A stretch of DNA of 64,000 nt, taken from NCBI GenBank assembly GCA_028867595.1, contig JAGWGB010000006.1, positions 28,027 to 92,026 on the forward strand, read 5' to 3'. The first letter of the stretch is position 1; each line of letters opens with the position of its first letter. This document shows positions 40,915 to 50,422 of this stretch, piece by piece. The translations under genes were made by a program, and so were the position numbers. The notes under the pieces are model-generated. The model was not told where the DNA came from. It did no database searches and worked only from the letters and a program-made list of their open reading frames with translations. The DNA comes from Nitrososphaerota archaeon (lineage in GTDB: Archaea; Thermoproteota; Nitrososphaeria; Nitrososphaerales; Nitrosopumilaceae).

Positions 40915-42996
40915 TTATCGTGAATAGGGAAGAGCGGTCTGTGAACCAAGGTTCTGATTCTGCCTTATGCGCTCTGCTATTAGCCTGTACAAAGACCTGA
41001 ACTGATCTTTTGTTTTATCTGTCAAAAAGTCTGTTTCATTTATGGCTATTTTTTCACAAATGTATCTGCATATTTCTTCCCTGTCGAATTTCTCCCATCC
41101 CAAATGTTGGTTTTCTTTCCAAATTTCATTTAGGTTGTCTATTATGCTCTTTTTTCCCTTTGATGAAACAGTTTCTTTGGTCAAGGCCTTGTAACCTTCT
41201 TTTCTGAGTTTTACTTCATATGTCTGGTTTACTGCGTACAAATAGTCATCATCAATTATCAGATCTTCTAGGAACTGTTTTGTTTGCCCGCCAAGCTCAA
41301 AGAATATCATCTGTACTTTTTTGAATTGGTTTGATTCAAGCTGGGCAGAGATTTGTACTGATTCTTCAGTGTTATCAAGAAGGACAAACGTATCATAGCC
41401 GTGATTTCGATAGAATATGGCAAGCGACATGACTGAATTTTTGTTATATGCAGGCACTACATTGAGTGGATTCATGGACAAATTTGGATCTTTTAGGAAC
41501 TTGTCAAAAGCATTCAGATACATGCAATCCGACATTGTTTCTACAATAATTACAGGCCTTGAGTTAAATCCAATCTGCCTGTCTACAATGGATTCTACCA
41601 GTCCTCTTGAAAGGCCATACACAATTGGAATTAATGTCTGATCTTCTGCATTCCAGTAATCATAGTAGATGTGGCTCAGATGTTTTCTCTTGTCAAGCTC
41701 TACAACCAAGAGATTTCCTGGAGTGTAATCAAATATCATAAACGGAGAGTGTGTAGAGTATAGAACTTGGTTAGATCCTGCAAGACCTTTGAGAAGATCG
41801 GATATTCCCCTCTGCTGTGCAGGATGCAAGTTTCTTGCTGGTTCATCAAGCAGCAATATTGTTTCTTTTAGCTCTGCCTTTTGAGTTTCTGCTGCAAAGT
41901 TTACTATGAAAGAAAATGTCCACTTGAATCCTTCTGCTCTTCTATTTAGTAGTCCTGTATTGGTGACAGTGCCATCCTTGTGAACATCCGATATTACCAC
42001 ACTCAAAATATTTCCGGGATTCCATCTAAGCTCTACATGGATTGGGTCTCCCTTCCATGCAGGATTTAGCCTGTCGCTGAGCTTTCTGCTTGCAGTGTGT
42101 AGCAATTTTATCAGCTTGGAAGGGCTATTTTGTGCATCCTCTAGCTTTTCTGCATCTAGCTCTGCTAGATAAAATAAATTCATGACCGTCTCGGCCTTGT
42201 CAAACTCTTCTATGTACTCAAGTCCCTTGGGCCTAATTCCCTTTTTCTCCCTTAGAAACTCTTCCAAGTCAATGTTGCCAAGTATCTTTTTGTAATCTGA
42301 AAAGTAGACAAATCTTGGATGCAATTTATCTTCGATAAAGTTTTCAAGAGCTGATCTCTCAGTTGTTCCTATTAGCATGTTGTCAAATATGTATTCCAAG
42401 TCTTCGTAGATTTTTTTCCAATCTGATATTATGCGCGGCTCCTCTGAGGCAAGCAAGTATATGTTGTTGTTGAACTCTGCCATCGTATTCATAAAGACGT
42501 CTCTTGTTCTTGGCGGAGGAGATTGGAGGAATTTTGCATCCACACGTATTCTTATCTCGTTTGGCATGGAATTGATAAATTCCTGTAATCTTTCTACAAA
42601 ATTTTCCCATGAGTTGAGTCGCTTACTTGCTTCTCCGCTTATCTTTATCTCCCCAAAGTCATATTGAACACGCGGATTCTTGTTTGTCCTGTAAATCTTG
42701 ACTTTTCTTATGTCTTGAAGGTTTGGAAATTTTTCTCTGATAAGTCCTGTCTCATTATCGTTTAACTCAAATTCTCCTTCCACGAGCTTGATTTCTGACT
42801 TTAGCTCCTCTGTCATCTCATCACATAGATCTAGCTCTGAGACCTTCTGGTCTTTGTTTAGTAAAGTAAGAGCTTCAAGTATTGTTGTTTTGCCGCTCTC
42901 ATTTCTTCCCACAAATGCTGCCAGGTCACCAACTTTGATCTCACCTGAATCATGAATACAACGATAAGCTTTAACTCTGAACTTCCTTAGCCGCAT
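40915..42996 (-). CDS. OLD-family-like AAA ATPase with Toprim-like C terminus
   Basis: 693 residues. Walker A GRNESGKTT is at 30-38, and ILLLDEPARNLHPAQQRG carries Walker B and the H-loop region, as in SMC-like OLD ATPases. The later PVIIVETMSD and FVLLDNTEE look like a Toprim nuclease, but the usual DxD is altered to Asp-Asn-Thr. OLD family proteins include phage-defence nucleases (for example GajA of Gabija). No helicase partner lies next to it. Role in DNA repair or defence is inferred. Confidence 0.75.
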   Translation of the reverse strand: MRLRKFRVKAYRCIHDSGEIKVGDLAAFVGRNESGKTTILEALTLLNKDQKVSELDLCDEMTEELKSEIKLVEGEFELNDNETGLIREKFPNLQDIRKVKIYRTNKNPRVQYDFGEIKISGEASKRLNSWENFVERLQEFINSMPNEIRIRVDAKFLQSPPPRTRDVFMNTMAEFNNNIYLLASEEPRIISDWKKIYEDLEYIFDNMLIGTTERSALENFIEDKLHPRFVYFSDYKKILGNIDLEEFLREKKGIRPKGLEYIEEFDKAETVMNLFYLAELDAEKLEDAQNSPSKLIKLLHTASRKLSDRLNPAWKGDPIHVELRWNPGNILSVVISDVHKDGTVTNTGLLNRRAEGFKWTFSFIVNFAAETQKAELKETILLLDEPARNLHPAQQRGISDLLKGLAGSNQVLYSTHSPFMIFDYTPGNLLVVELDKRKHLSHIYYDYWNAEDQTLIPIVYGLSRGLVESIVDRQIGFNSRPVIIVETMSDCMYLNAFDKFLKDPNLSMNPLNVVPAYNKNSVMSLAIFYRNHGYDTFVLLDNTEESVQISAQLESNQFKKVQMIFFELGGQTKQFLEDLIIDDDYLYAVNQTYEVKLRKEGYKALTKETVSSKGKKSIIDNLNEIWKENQHLGWEKFDREEICRYICEKIAINETDFLTDKTKDQFRSLYRLIAERIRQNQNLGSQTALPYSR

Positions 42997-43102
42997 TAGC
43001 GCTATTGACCTTGCCTATGATTTAACTTATTCGTCAAAATTGTCATGAGAGATCATTTTCGACCAAATAGATATAAGGGAATTCAAGTGGTTAGATTACG
43101 AA

Positions 43103-43582
43103 ATGGGTGCAAGGAAAATAGCTTATGTTGTTTTCGTACTTCCTGTAGTAATTTCGATAATTCTGGGAGGATATGTTTTATCAAATGTTCTTGCACAACC
43201 TGACAGACATCTGAACATGTGGCAGTTCAACTTTACATCTCAACCAACTCAAATGGGAAGCAGTGATATCAGAATAGTGAACCTTAACAGCTCTTACCCT
43301 GTGGGAATTCCGTTGAACTTTGCTGTCAAAGTAAACAACACTGCCTTTAATTGTGGAGATCTGTACATGACAGTTTACAACACTGATACATCACCAAAAC
43401 AAGCAGTGGCACAAAACGCTTACTTTTCGCAATGCTTTGCAGCTAGTGTTTCCACGCTTCCAATCAATGAAGTGTTCTCTCCAACCATAAACAGTACTGG
43501 AAACTATCAGATTGTAGCCGAGATGCAAGACAAATCGTACCAAAATAGCATAAACGTAACTGCCGCGTTTAGTGTACGATAA
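43103..43582 (+). CDS. Membrane-anchored extracellular protein, 159 residues
   Basis: One N-terminal hydrophobic segment (about 6-28) followed by an Asn/Ser/Thr-rich beta-type domain with two cysteines (FNCGDL and FSQCFAA) that could pair. No family is recognised. ATG start with no close operon partner. Confidence 0.65.
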   Translation: MGARKIAYVVFVLPVVISIILGGYVLSNVLAQPDRHLNMWQFNFTSQPTQMGSSDIRIVNLNSSYPVGIPLNFAVKVNNTAFNCGDLYMTVYNTDTSPKQAVAQNAYFSQCFAASVSTLPINEVFSPTINSTGNYQIVAEMQDKSYQNSINVTAAFSVR

Positions 43583-43653
43583 ATAATATGTTATTATATT
43601 GCAATCAACAAAGTATTCTTGAGGAATAGCATTATTGTTATTAAGATATAGTC

Positions 43654-44265
43654 ATGGCTAAAAAAACAGAAAAACCAACTAAACCTGAAGAGAAAAAATC
43701 ATCCAAGAAAGTGGAAGAAAAGAAACCTACCAAGAAAATCGAGGAGAAAAAACCATCCAAAAAAGTGGAAGACAAGAAGACTGGAAAAGTAGACAAAAAG
43801 AAGGCCTTAGAATCCAAGAAAAAACAAGCAGAAGCAACCGATGAAGAACTTGAAGAAATTGATGAAAAAGAAATTGAAAATTTTGAAATTGAAGGCTTGG
43901 ATATGGAAAAACTCAAGGCTACGGTACTTGACCTTGTTGCAAAGCGCGGCGACGATGGAATGTTCCAAAGTGACCTATGGAAGAAGCTCAAACTCTCTAG
44001 CAGAGACGGTTCAAGACTTGCCCTGAAATTTGAAAGACAGCACCTTATCAAAAGAGAAAAGATTTTACAAGATGGGAGATGGACGTACAAACTTAAGATT
44101 GCTCATGTCCCAGTGAGCACACAATCAATTGAATCTGCACCATGCCTTATTTGTCCTGTTGAACAAAAATGTACATTAGATGGTGAAGTGAGCCCGAGAA
44201 CCTGTCCGTTAATTGAGCAATGGGTTTTAACTGAATTTGCAACCAAGAAGACTGGCAAGAAATGA
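43654..44265 (+). CDS. TFE-beta (RPC34/hRPC39-like) transcription factor with lysine-rich tail
   Basis: 203 residues. Residues about 83-150 form a winged helix; four cysteines (164, 167, 173, 184) in CLICPVEQKC and TCPL fit the Fe-S domain of archaeal TFE-beta, the homologue of RNA polymerase III subunit RPC34/hRPC39. TFE-beta helps open promoters with TFE-alpha. The first 56 residues are unusual: three repeats of an EKKPSKKVE-type decamer, almost all Lys, Glu and Pro. It overlaps rlmE by four bases. Confidence 0.78.
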   Translation: MAKKTEKPTKPEEKKSSKKVEEKKPTKKIEEKKPSKKVEDKKTGKVDKKKALESKKKQAEATDEELEEIDEKEIENFEIEGLDMEKLKATVLDLVAKRGDDGMFQSDLWKKLKLSSRDGSRLALKFERQHLIKREKILQDGRWTYKLKIAHVPVSTQSIESAPCLICPVEQKCTLDGEVSPRTCPLIEQWVLTEFATKKTGKK

Positions 44266-44858
44266 AACTATTAGATGCAAGGCGAGATCTGTATAGGAGA
44301 CTAGCTCACCAAGAGGGGTATAGGAGCAGGGCTGCATACAAACTCAAAGAACTCAACCAGTCTTACAGAATTATTGGACCGGGATTTTATGTTCTAGATC
44401 TTGGATGCTCTCCTGGCGGATGGACACAAGTTGCCGTTGAGCTAGCTGGCAACAGAGGAAAAGTAATGGGAGTGGACAAGTCCTTTGTTGAAGAGATTCC
44501 AAATGCAAACATAATGCGAGGAGACATTGAGGATGAATCTATCGTAGAATCCATCTTTGATTATTTTGAAACTAAAGTAAATGCTGTGATATGTGACCTA
44601 TCGCCACAGATTACTGGAACATGGTCAGTAGATCACGGCAGACAAATATCGCTAAACTATGCTGCAAGCAAAATAATGGACCATGTTCTTGCACGAAAAG
44701 GAAATGCGTTGTTTAAGGTCTTTGATGGCGAATACTCAAATGAGTTTAGGGATTATCTGAAGAAAAAATTTGTCAAAGTGCAGCTAAAAAAGCCAAAAGC
44801 CAGCAGAAAAACAAGCAGTGAGTTATATCACATCTGTCTGGGATACCTTGGAAATTAG
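44262..44858 (+). CDS. rlmE: 23S rRNA 2'-O-methyltransferase RlmE (FtsJ)
   Basis: 198 residues. The SAM-binding LDLGCSPGGWTQVA, the ICDLSPQITG motif and KVFDGE (catalytic Lys) match RlmE/FtsJ, which methylates U2552 in the A loop. It begins within the stop codon of the TFE-beta gene (ATGA). Its end overlaps trm1 by four bases (convergent). Confidence 0.93.
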   Translation: MKLLDARRDLYRRLAHQEGYRSRAAYKLKELNQSYRIIGPGFYVLDLGCSPGGWTQVAVELAGNRGKVMGVDKSFVEEIPNANIMRGDIEDESIVESIFDYFETKVNAVICDLSPQITGTWSVDHGRQISLNYAASKIMDHVLARKGNALFKVFDGEYSNEFRDYLKKKFVKVQLKKPKASRKTSSELYHICLGYLGN

Positions 44859-45985
44859 ATAATAGACAAAATATCATTTATCGGCGCATCTGTCTTAAAG
44901 GCTGCAGGGTTGAGGCTTGTTGCAGTCGCTTTAAATCCTGCACTTTGAATTTTTTCTATTGTTTTTGCAAGTGATATTGGTGCAGAGTGTTTCATGTGAG
45001 CTATCTCATCAATTGTGAAATATGTCGGAGGCATATCTGACTCTTCCTTGCATCTTTCGAGCGTTTTTTTGCATGACTTGTCAACCTGAAGCTGTTCTTC
45101 TTTGGATATCATTTCATTTACAAAATCCTTGTCATAAAGGCTACCTATCCAAAGCGGACCTGCAAGTTCTGCCTTTGACTTGCATATCTCACATTCATAC
45201 TTGGCTTCTTTGGTGACATGCCTATTGCCGCAACTTTTACAGTTCAATATGTATCCCATGTCTTCTTCGTCGTTTGTTCTAACTAGAACTTTGACGTATG
45301 TCTTGTAGTAATGCATGTTGTTTTGTACAAACAGCGGAACTATCTTTACATCAAGCCTTCCGGCAATTAGGTTTGTACAACCAAGAATCAGCCTTAACGC
45401 TATTTCATCACCATATTCGGCCCTGACTGGAACTCCATAGTACTTTCGCTTGCATGCTGTAGGAAACAATCCATGCAAGACCGTAAGGTCTGTAGCTGTA
45501 ACAGAGAGCAAGCCACCATGAAATGTAGCACGGATTGCACAATCAAGATATCTTGACGGTGAACCAAAGGGATCGACATCAACCACTGCCCCCCTCTGAT
45601 CTCTTTTGGAATGCAAGCTGAGAAATCTGCACGCCTCATTTTCAGAAAAGACGCAATTTGTGACGTTATTTAGCTTGGCAATTTTTTCTGCAATCGCAAG
45701 AGCTTTTGGATTTACATCATTTACAAAAACTTGTTCTACTTCTTTTAGTTCATTTGCAACCCTGATGCTTCGCGCACCAATGCCGGAAAGAGAATCAAGA
45801 AATGTCCTTGGCCCCTTGAAGTTTTTTAGAAAAGCGGCATATGCAATTATTGAAAAATCCCTGCTTATCCTTGCCCTTGGGTTGAAAAAAGCAGGCTCCC
45901 TTGGAGGTACCTTGTCCACAAGTGCCTCTTTTGGCACTAAAAGTCTGGTACTTCCTTCTACTGTCTCTACAAGTTCTGATTCCAA
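44855..45985 (-). CDS. trm1: tRNA (guanine(26)-N2)-dimethyltransferase
   Basis: 376 residues. SGIGARSIRVANE, VFVNDVNPKAL, VDVDPFGSPSRYLD and CKRKYYGVPVRAEYG are the SAM-binding and catalytic signatures of Trm1, and CKSCGNRH with CEICKS is its zinc site. It forms m2,2G26 in tRNAs. Start ATG at 45985 gives MESELVETVEGS. It is separated from rnhB by a short divergent spacer. Confidence 0.95.
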   Translation of the reverse strand: MESELVETVEGSTRLLVPKEALVDKVPPREPAFFNPRARISRDFSIIAYAAFLKNFKGPRTFLDSLSGIGARSIRVANELKEVEQVFVNDVNPKALAIAEKIAKLNNVTNCVFSENEACRFLSLHSKRDQRGAVVDVDPFGSPSRYLDCAIRATFHGGLLSVTATDLTVLHGLFPTACKRKYYGVPVRAEYGDEIALRLILGCTNLIAGRLDVKIVPLFVQNNMHYYKTYVKVLVRTNDEEDMGYILNCKSCGNRHVTKEAKYECEICKSKAELAGPLWIGSLYDKDFVNEMISKEEQLQVDKSCKKTLERCKEESDMPPTYFTIDEIAHMKHSAPISLAKTIEKIQSAGFKATATSLNPAAFKTDAPINDILSII

Positions 45986-46037
45986 CTGTATTGCATAATC
46001 TAAAATGATTTAATACATCTAACGCAAAACAACCCAA

Positions 46038-46655
46038 GTGCTAGTCTGCGGAGTTGATGATGCGGGAAGAGGTTCGGCCATAGGCCCACTTGTTATTGCA
46101 GGCATACGCATTGAACGCAATAAAATAAAACTCTTGTCCGAAATAGGAGTAAAAGATTCAAAGCAGCTTACTCCTCGGGCCCGAGAAAATTTGTACAAAA
46201 AAATCCTTGCTCTAGTGGACGATTACTATGTAGCAAGGATATCGCCGCGCATAATAGATCAAAGCGTACAAAAAAACCAGCTGAATCATCTGGAGGGAAA
46301 ATACATGGCCAAAGTCATTGCAAAACTAAGGCCTGATTCTGCATACGTTGATTCATGCGATGTCAATCCTGTTAGATTTGGCCTGTTAATCTCAAAACTT
46401 GCTAAAGTTGAGAAGGTGCATTCAAGCCATCATGCTGACAGACGTTTTCCAGTGGTCTCTGCAGCCTCTATTATTGCTAAAGTGAATAGGGACAGGGCCA
46501 TTGAGAAGATACGAAAGAACTTTGATGTGGGAAGTGGGTATCCATCTGACCCAAAGACAATGCGTTTCATAAAAGCCTCTATTGCCTCAAATGGAATGCC
46601 GCCTAAATTTGTGCGAAAAAGCTGGAAGCCTGTAAAAATATTGCTTGGAGTCTAG
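46038..46655 (+). CDS. rnhB: Ribonuclease HII
   Basis: 205 residues. The catalytic motif is GVDDAGRGSAIGP, where the usual DEAGRG Glu is replaced by Asp; VDSCDVNP, SSHHADRRFPVVSAASIIAKVNRD and GYPSDPKT follow as in archaeal RNase HII. It removes RNA from RNA-DNA hybrids and embedded ribonucleotides. GTG start at 46038. It converges on flpA, with a four-base overlap. Confidence 0.93.
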   Translation: MLVCGVDDAGRGSAIGPLVIAGIRIERNKIKLLSEIGVKDSKQLTPRARENLYKKILALVDDYYVARISPRIIDQSVQKNQLNHLEGKYMAKVIAKLRPDSAYVDSCDVNPVRFGLLISKLAKVEKVHSSHHADRRFPVVSAASIIAKVNRDRAIEKIRKNFDVGSGYPSDPKTMRFIKASIASNGMPPKFVRKSWKPVKILLGV

Positions 46656-47326
46656 CCTAGATACTTGGCAACAAGCATGGTGTGGTCTTTTTCATATGGG
46701 GCCAAATCAAGTTCTTGCACTAGCTCAAAATCATTTTTTAGTTTCTTGGCCTCCATGCGCGTCACTTCTGCAGGAGTTTTTGTGACATCAATGCTTCTAG
46801 TCTTTACTACAAGCATCAAGTAACCGCCTTTTTTCAAATATGTCTTGCAATTCAATATTGCAATCTCAGTTTGGTCAGGCTGTGCAATGTCGACATATAC
46901 GACATCAATAGTTCCATAGACTGCAAAATACTCTTTTGGTTTTCTTGCATCTTGTAGGATGGGAACCATGTTTGATCTATATGATGCAACTCTGTCTAGA
47001 AACTCTCGTGCAACTCTGCTTGTATGTTCCACACAAAACACAATTCCGTTTGGACCTACTATATCTGAAACGTGGCTTGCAGTTGTTCCTGTAGAAACTC
47101 CAAGATATAGAACTCGTGATTTTCTAACTATTGGTAATATCTGCAGGTCGTTCATAATGGCAGCACCGAGTTTGCTTCTAAAAGGATCCCAGGCCCTGAA
47201 CTCTTCGTCATTAATTTTTACTAGTTTTTCTCTGTAAACTTGATTTCCTGGAACGAGATTTAAAGTAGCGAGTCTTTTTTCTCCTTCTATCTTAACCCAG
47301 AAAATGTTACCTTCTTCGTTTTCCAA
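46652..47326 (-). CDS. flpA: Fibrillarin-like rRNA/tRNA 2'-O-methyltransferase
   Basis: About 224 residues. VLYLGVSTGTTASHVSDIVG and VEHTSRVAREF are the SAM site, and REKLV, EEFRAWDPFRSKLGAAI precede it, as in archaeal fibrillarin. It is the catalytic subunit of C/D box guide RNPs. The frame stays open to an ATG at 47491, but this lies deep inside nop5. The TTG at 47326 (MENEEGNIFWV) gives the usual length and only a 20-base overlap with nop5, so I chose it. Confidence 0.93.
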   Translation of the reverse strand: MENEEGNIFWVKIEGEKRLATLNLVPGNQVYREKLVKINDEEFRAWDPFRSKLGAAIMNDLQILPIVRKSRVLYLGVSTGTTASHVSDIVGPNGIVFCVEHTSRVAREFLDRVASYRSNMVPILQDARKPKEYFAVYGTIDVVYVDIAQPDQTEIAILNCKTYLKKGGYLMLVVKTRSIDVTKTPAEVTRMEAKKLKNDFELVQELDLAPYEKDHTMLVAKYLG

Positions 47327-48587
47327 ATTTCCTTCGTTTTGACTTTTGCCAGTCGTTCTTTTTGTCTCTTTGTCTGCCAAAGCCTCCGCCGCCATGCCTT
47401 CTGTCCCTTTGTTCCATGGGCCTGCGCTGTTGCATAGGTGTTGGGGGCCTCTCAGGAGGAGGATTCTTGTACTTTTCTTCAATCTCGCCAATTCTTACAT
47501 TCAATTTTTCAAAGAGCATCTCATTTCTTCCTGCTCCAAAAACATCCACTCTTGCGGCCAAAGCTGCCTTTGCAGCTATTGCTCTTGCAATCTTACCACG
47601 CTGCCATCTGGGAGCTGCGTGGACAAGAGTATGCTGGAATAGCAATCCGTGCTTTGGAGGCTGTGCGCCAGTCTTGAGTGAACGGAAAAGTGCCTTTTCT
47701 GCACCCAAAACCTGGATTGTGCTTGCTGGCATGGTTGCCAATCTCCTGAGACTTCCTGCTCTGCCAAGTATTCTTGCTCCTACTGATGTTCCCAAAATTC
47801 CGGAAAGATTTGGGGCAATTATCTTCATCTGATCCTCGATGTGTTTTTCCAAATTAAGTCTCAATTCAAATAATTCTAGAATTTGTTTTGCAAGGTTTTG
47901 CACTATGGCAAGATTTTCGTTAGAAATTTGTCCTCCCCTGCTTTTTTCTTGTAGCAGTGATAACATCTCTGCCTTTTCATCAGGAAATCCTGCATCGCTG
48001 TACACCTGGCGATTCAAGTTGTCTCTACGGCCTGCTAAAACTATTTTTGCATATCCTGAAATTGTATCAATTAGATTATCTAGCTCTGGAAAGTGAAGGC
48101 CGTACCACTCTCTAAGTCTTGAGCTTAGCAGATTGATCATCTTGTCAGTCTCATCAAGTGCATTTATGGCCTGAATGATGTGAAGATCTGGGCTCTCGGA
48201 AATTTCAGTAACTTTTGAAGAAGAAAGCTGCATTGCAAATTCTCTTAACTTTCCCCTTGCATCATTCTCGTCGGTTGCAAAACCGGAATCTACAAGAACT
48301 CTTAGCTTGGAAGACTGGATTGTCTCAATCTTTTTTTCTTCCATGAGTTCTACATCTATTGAATTTTTCTTTAAAAGTTTGAGAAGGCTTGCGTCGTTAA
48401 CAGATGAAATTGTTCCTGATTTTGCAAGAAATTGTCCAAGCTCATTGACATCGGACATTTCTTTTTTTATCTCAATGTATTCCTTTGCGGGATTTCTAAA
48501 TGGAATGGATTTTACGCATTTGTTATTGTCAAAAATTGCAATACCGAGTTCTGTTAGAATTACAGAATGCATACAAAGCATTTTCAT
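47307..48587 (-). CDS. nop5: C/D box RNP scaffold protein Nop5 (Nop56/58)
   Basis: 426 residues. The Nop domain is unmistakable: GARILGRAGSLRRLATMPAS, QVLGAEKALFRSLK and PKHGLLFQH. A coiled coil precedes it, and the C terminus is a basic, Arg/Gly/Pro-rich tail with RPPTPMQQRRPMEQ. It bridges L7Ae-bound guide RNA and fibrillarin, encoded next in the operon. Confidence 0.95.
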   Translation of the reverse strand: MKMLCMHSVILTELGIAIFDNNKCVKSIPFRNPAKEYIEIKKEMSDVNELGQFLAKSGTISSVNDASLLKLLKKNSIDVELMEEKKIETIQSSKLRVLVDSGFATDENDARGKLREFAMQLSSSKVTEISESPDLHIIQAINALDETDKMINLLSSRLREWYGLHFPELDNLIDTISGYAKIVLAGRRDNLNRQVYSDAGFPDEKAEMLSLLQEKSRGGQISNENLAIVQNLAKQILELFELRLNLEKHIEDQMKIIAPNLSGILGTSVGARILGRAGSLRRLATMPASTIQVLGAEKALFRSLKTGAQPPKHGLLFQHTLVHAAPRWQRGKIARAIAAKAALAARVDVFGAGRNEMLFEKLNVRIGEIEEKYKNPPPERPPTPMQQRRPMEQRDRRHGGGGFGRQRDKKNDWQKSKRRKFGKRRR

Positions 48588-48661
48588 GTCTTACTAAAAA
48601 AGGTAACAGTAGGTAAACCTCACACTAACCGTTATAAGACAACAATTTTTTATAATTAGAA

Positions 48662-49570
48662 GTGAATCCCGACATCTCAACAAATGTGGGACCCATATCA
48701 CTTGAACGACCCACAATGCTTGCATCAGGTATTCTTGGGATATCGCTTGAAGTTTTTGCCCGCTTATATAAGGAAGGAGCAGGAGCACTCGTAACAAAAT
48801 CTCTAAGCAAAGAACCGTGGGAGGGATATCCAAATCCAACTGTAATTGGAGTAAAGAGTGGATACCTAAACGCAGTCGGACTTTCAAATCCTGGCGCTGA
48901 GTATTTTGCAAAGATGATTTCATCTAACAACACTGTACCGATTGTTGTAAGCTTGGTAGGTTCTGTTCCGGAAGACTTTACTTTTATGATGAAACAATTT
49001 GAAAACGTCAAGGTTTTGGCCTATGAGCTAAACTTGTCATGTCCTCACGTGGAAAAAGTAGGACTTGAAGTTGGAGATGATCCTGAACTTGTGCAAAAAA
49101 TTGTAAAGCAAGTAAAAAATGCATCAAAGGTTCCAGTGATAGCCAAAGTGGGCCTTGGCTCATCTGACTATCTTAAAACAGTACAAGCATCATGTGATGC
49201 AGGCATCGATGCTATAACTGCAATAAACACAGTACGCGCAATGGCAATAGATGTTGAGACCACTCGCCCCGCACTTAGCCATAAGATAGGGGGACTGTCA
49301 GGGACTCCAATAAAACCAATTGCGGTTCGATGTGTTTATGAGATATCGTCCAAGTTTAATACACCGATAATTGGTTGCGGTGGGGTGTCAAGCTGGGAAG
49401 ATGCAGTTGAATTCATTCTTGGAGGCGCCAGTGCAGTTCAGATTGGTAGTGCGGTTGCAGACAAATGGACTGGAGTATTCTCGGAAATAAACGGAGGGAT
49501 ATCAAGATACATGGAAAGAAAAGGTTTTCACAAAATTGGTGATATGGTTGGAATTGCAAAGAAATACTAA
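48662..49570 (+). CDS. pyrD: Dihydroorotate dehydrogenase, class 1B catalytic subunit
   Basis: 302-residue FMN enzyme. LASGILGIS near the start, KSLSKEPWEGYPNPT, YELNLSCPHVE and GCGGVSSWEDAVEFILGGASAVQIGSA-type motifs are the family signatures (shown here in part). It oxidises dihydroorotate to orotate; the class 1B form passes electrons to PyrK and then NAD+, and pyrK follows directly. GTG start at 48662. Confidence 0.94.
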   Translation: MNPDISTNVGPISLERPTMLASGILGISLEVFARLYKEGAGALVTKSLSKEPWEGYPNPTVIGVKSGYLNAVGLSNPGAEYFAKMISSNNTVPIVVSLVGSVPEDFTFMMKQFENVKVLAYELNLSCPHVEKVGLEVGDDPELVQKIVKQVKNASKVPVIAKVGLGSSDYLKTVQASCDAGIDAITAINTVRAMAIDVETTRPALSHKIGGLSGTPIKPIAVRCVYEISSKFNTPIIGCGGVSSWEDAVEFILGGASAVQIGSAVADKWTGVFSEINGGISRYMERKGFHKIGDMVGIAKKY

Positions 49571-50366
49571 TTCTATAAAAATTGTGACAGTTGAAAAAGT
49601 AATTGACGAGACTCCAACAGTACGCACATTGGTTTTCTCTGATGAATTTCTAGCCAGAGTGCTTCCAGGACAATTTGCTATGGTCTGGATTCCTGGAGTA
49701 AACGAACTGCCAATGAGTGTAATGATAACACAGGAAAAGGAAAAGGCTGCCTTTACGGTCAGAAAACATGGCCCGTCCTCAACAGCACTCTATTCTGTAA
49801 AAAAAGGTGACCAAATTGGAGTGAGAGGTCCATATGGGAACTCGTTTACCATAAAACAAGGCAAGTTGCTGCTTGTGGGGGGAGGAACGGGGCTTGTTCC
49901 GCTCATGAGGCTTGCAACGTTTTTGAAAAAAACCGATGATGTCACAGTAATAATAGGTGCAAAAACAAAAGGCGAAGTCTTCTTTGAAGGCCTTGCAAAC
50001 AAACTTTTGGAACAAAACAAGCACAATGTTTTGGTAGTGACTGAGGACGGTACCCATGGAGAATCAGGGCTTGTAACAGATGCAATGCAAAAGTTGCTCA
50101 AGGAAACAACTTTTGATGCAGTCTACACTTGCGGTCCTGAAAAAATGATGCACAAGGTGGTACAACTTGCTTTTGAAAAAAAAATCTATGTGGAAGCAAG
50201 CATTGAGCGAATGATGAAATGCGGTATGGGGTTGTGTGGGAGCTGTTGCTTTGGTGAAGTATTGGCATGCAAAGATGGTACGGTATTTGACGGTCAATAT
50301 TTGCTAACAAACAAGGAATTTGGGCACACTCACAGAAACAAATCAGGCATACTTGAGAACTATTAG
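49536..50366 (+). CDS. pyrK: Dihydroorotate dehydrogenase electron-transfer subunit
   Basis: About 260-276 residues. The FAD domain has LPGQFAMVW and PMSVM, the NAD domain LLVGGGTGLVPLM, and the C-terminal cysteines CGMGLCGSC followed by CKDGTVF bind the 2Fe-2S cluster. Start is uncertain: in-frame TTG or GTG codons occur at 49536, 49539, 49548 and 49554 inside the end of pyrD, and a GTG at 49584 just after it. The conserved part begins at KIVTVEKVIDETPT. It works with PyrD. Confidence 0.9.
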   Translation: MVIWLELQRNTNSIKIVTVEKVIDETPTVRTLVFSDEFLARVLPGQFAMVWIPGVNELPMSVMITQEKEKAAFTVRKHGPSSTALYSVKKGDQIGVRGPYGNSFTIKQGKLLLVGGGTGLVPLMRLATFLKKTDDVTVIIGAKTKGEVFFEGLANKLLEQNKHNVLVVTEDGTHGESGLVTDAMQKLLKETTFDAVYTCGPEKMMHKVVQLAFEKKIYVEASIERMMKCGMGLCGSCCFGEVLACKDGTVFDGQYLLTNKEFGHTHRNKSGILENY

Positions 50367-50422
50367 GCACTTGCAAAAGCGGGAAACCTTAAAATGCTAT
50401 AGGAATTCATTGAGATTGAAAA

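Noticed and set aside
43641..44090. A 149-residue antisense frame opposite the TFE-beta gene, rich in Ser and Phe
   Set aside because: It exists because the lysine/glutamate codon repeats (AAG, GAA) read as open Ser/Phe/Leu codons on the other strand.
47327..47491. An N-terminal extension of fibrillarin into nop5
   Set aside because: The added 55 residues are the shadow of the basic Nop5 tail; the TTG at 47326 gives standard fibrillarin length.
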